A program made the position numbers and the translations under genes. The notes under the pieces are model-generated. The model searched no databases, had not been told where the DNA came from, and saw nothing but the letters and a program-made list of their open reading frames with translations. Shown piece by piece: positions 63,108-64,000 of a stretch of 64,000 nucleotides of DNA. The DNA is taken from contig JBDVBY010000006.1 in assembly GCA_039942715.1 (NCBI GenBank), positions 62,001 through 126,000 on the forward strand. The letters run 5' to 3'. Positions within the stretch are counted from its first letter, which is position 1; each line of letters opens with the position of its first letter. The stretch comes from JABDJX01 sp039942715. GTDB taxonomy: Bacteria > Pseudomonadota > Alphaproteobacteria > Rhodobacterales > Rhodobacteraceae.

Positions 63108-64000
63108 TTATAGAACGATCTGCAGTTTCACATCATCCGGGCGCTGTTCCACAGCCCGATCAAATGCGGCGATGCTTTCAGCAAAGGCGAATGTCTCCGA
63201 GATCAGCGGCTTCAGATCAACTTTGCCAGAAGCAATCAGATTGATCGCGCGATCATAAACATTTGCATAGCGGAACACGGTCTCAAGCCGCAGTTCTTTG
63301 GCCTGCAGTGAAACGATGTCCATGGGCACGGGCTCGACCGGCATGCCAACCAAAACAATTGCACCTCCGGGACAGGCGAATTGAGGCGATTGAAGCACGG
63401 CTTGTTCCGCACCTGAGCATTCAAACACCAGATCACATCCCCAGCTATCGGTTTCCTGCACAATTTTCGCAAGCGCGTCGGCATCGCCCAAATTGACCGG
63501 AACGATTGCATCGTACTGGCCAATCAAATCCAGCTTGGGCTGGGCAAAATCCGTCACGATCACTTTGGAACATCCACCCGCAAGTGCGGCCAAAGCGACC
63601 ATCATCCCGATAGGTCCTGCGCCTTGAACCAAAGCCACATCGCCGGGTTTGATTTTGGCGCGATACGCGGCCTGCATGCCGATGGCAAAAGGTTCAACCA
63701 TGGCACCCTCGCCAAAGGAAACATGGTCAGGCAACTGGTAGGTGAATTGCGCAGGATGCACGACTTCGGGGGTCAAACATCCGTGCACAGGCGGTGTGGC
63801 CCAGAAGCGCACTGCAGGATCAACGTTATAAATGCCAAGTTTGGCCGCGCGCGAATTGGGATTGGGAATGCCAGGTTCCATGCACACCCGGTCGCCTTTG
63901 CTCAAATGGGTTACAGCGCTGCCAACCTCAACCACCGTACCAGCGGCCTCGTGCCCCAACACCATCGGTTCGTTGACCACGAATGGTCCGATCTTGCCGT
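63108..64000 (-). CDS. Zinc-type polyol (xylitol/sorbitol) dehydrogenase, partial at right edge
   Basis: The frame runs off the right edge, so the N terminus is missing; about 297 residues are present. Zinc ligands H and E appear in VLGHEAAG and the NAD fold in VALVQGAGPIGMMVALAALAGG. The structural-zinc Cys cluster is absent (RVCMEPGIPNPNSRAAKLG), as in bacterial xylitol/sorbitol dehydrogenases. It probably oxidises the polyol that the next gene's kinase then phosphorylates. Confidence 0.82.
   Translation of the reverse strand, partial: GKIGPFVVNEPMVLGHEAAGTVVEVGSAVTHLSKGDRVCMEPGIPNPNSRAAKLGIYNVDPAVRFWATPPVHGCLTPEVVHPAQFTYQLPDHVSFGEGAMVEPFAIGMQAAYRAKIKPGDVALVQGAGPIGMMVALAALAGGCSKVIVTDFAQPKLDLIGQYDAIVPVNLGDADALAKIVQETDSWGCDLVFECSGAEQAVLQSPQFACPGGAIVLVGMPVEPVPMDIVSLQAKELRLETVFRYANVYDRAINLIASGKVDLKPLISETFAFAESIAAFDRAVEQRPDDVKLQIVL

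Overview
The window looks like a chromosomal segment of a marine alphaproteobacterium of the Rhodobacterales (Roseobacter group). The support is the style and order of its genes: a dnaG-rpoD pair on one strand, a pcm-tolC-popZ-like block, Tad pilus genes, TTAA-N7-TTAA boxes of the CtrA type, a cluster of GANTC (CcrM) sites, and a VPLPA-CTERM protein. No phage, insertion sequence, CRISPR array or rRNA was seen. One tRNA, tRNA-Ser(GCT), is present.

Layout. 1-8269: a reductive N-heterocycle (nicotinate-type) catabolic cluster: FAD subunit, molybdenum hydroxylase, 6-hydroxynicotinate reductase-like protein, ApbE-like UPF0280 protein, DUF1185 protein, MarR regulator, and an opposing enamidase-like amidohydrolase. 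8351-10866: a CtrA-type box followed by a PAS-GGDEF-EAL gene that is frameshifted at a run of seven A. 10804-14592: a MATE exporter and a polar amino acid ABC transporter. 14668-17812: small housekeeping and unknown genes (GST, RibD/DHFR-like, HlyU, cupredoxin, DUF1294). 17825-21884: rpoD and dnaG, with five GANTC sites in front of rpoD. 22100-24258: VPLPA-CTERM protein and glutamate dehydrogenase. 24554-27506: a detached TadG/TadE/TadE operon. 27564-36034: homoserine dehydrogenase, a PilZ-like protein, a membrane protein, a PopZ-like polar organiser, TolC, Pcm and an orphan peptide-binding protein. 36138-40314: a self-contained reductive dehalogenase fused to its own NAD(P)H reductase, with a convergent LuxR-type regulator. 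40441-49649: the main Tad/Flp pilus operon (two Flp pilins, CpaB, TadG, two TadE, CpaE, TadA, TadB, TadC). 50253-56308: small genes, a CAP-domain protein, ndk, a LytTR membrane regulator, an outer-membrane barrel and an ABC-F protein. 56390-58334: SulP transporter and tRNA-Ser. 58622-64000: a polyol (erythritol/pentitol-type) cluster made of two convergent three-gene arms.

How parts may work together. Several genes belong to the polarity, surface attachment and c-di-GMP theme of alphaproteobacteria: the Tad pilus, the CpaE polar localiser, the PopZ-like protein, the GGDEF-EAL and PilZ proteins, and CtrA-type boxes in front of both the GGDEF-EAL gene and the first Flp pilin. Linking them into one regulon is inference. 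The two catabolic systems of most interest are the reductive pyridine-type pathway at the left end and the dehalogenase-reductase fusion at 36138-39344. Both put reductive chemistry known mainly from anaerobes into what is probably an aerobic marine bacterium.
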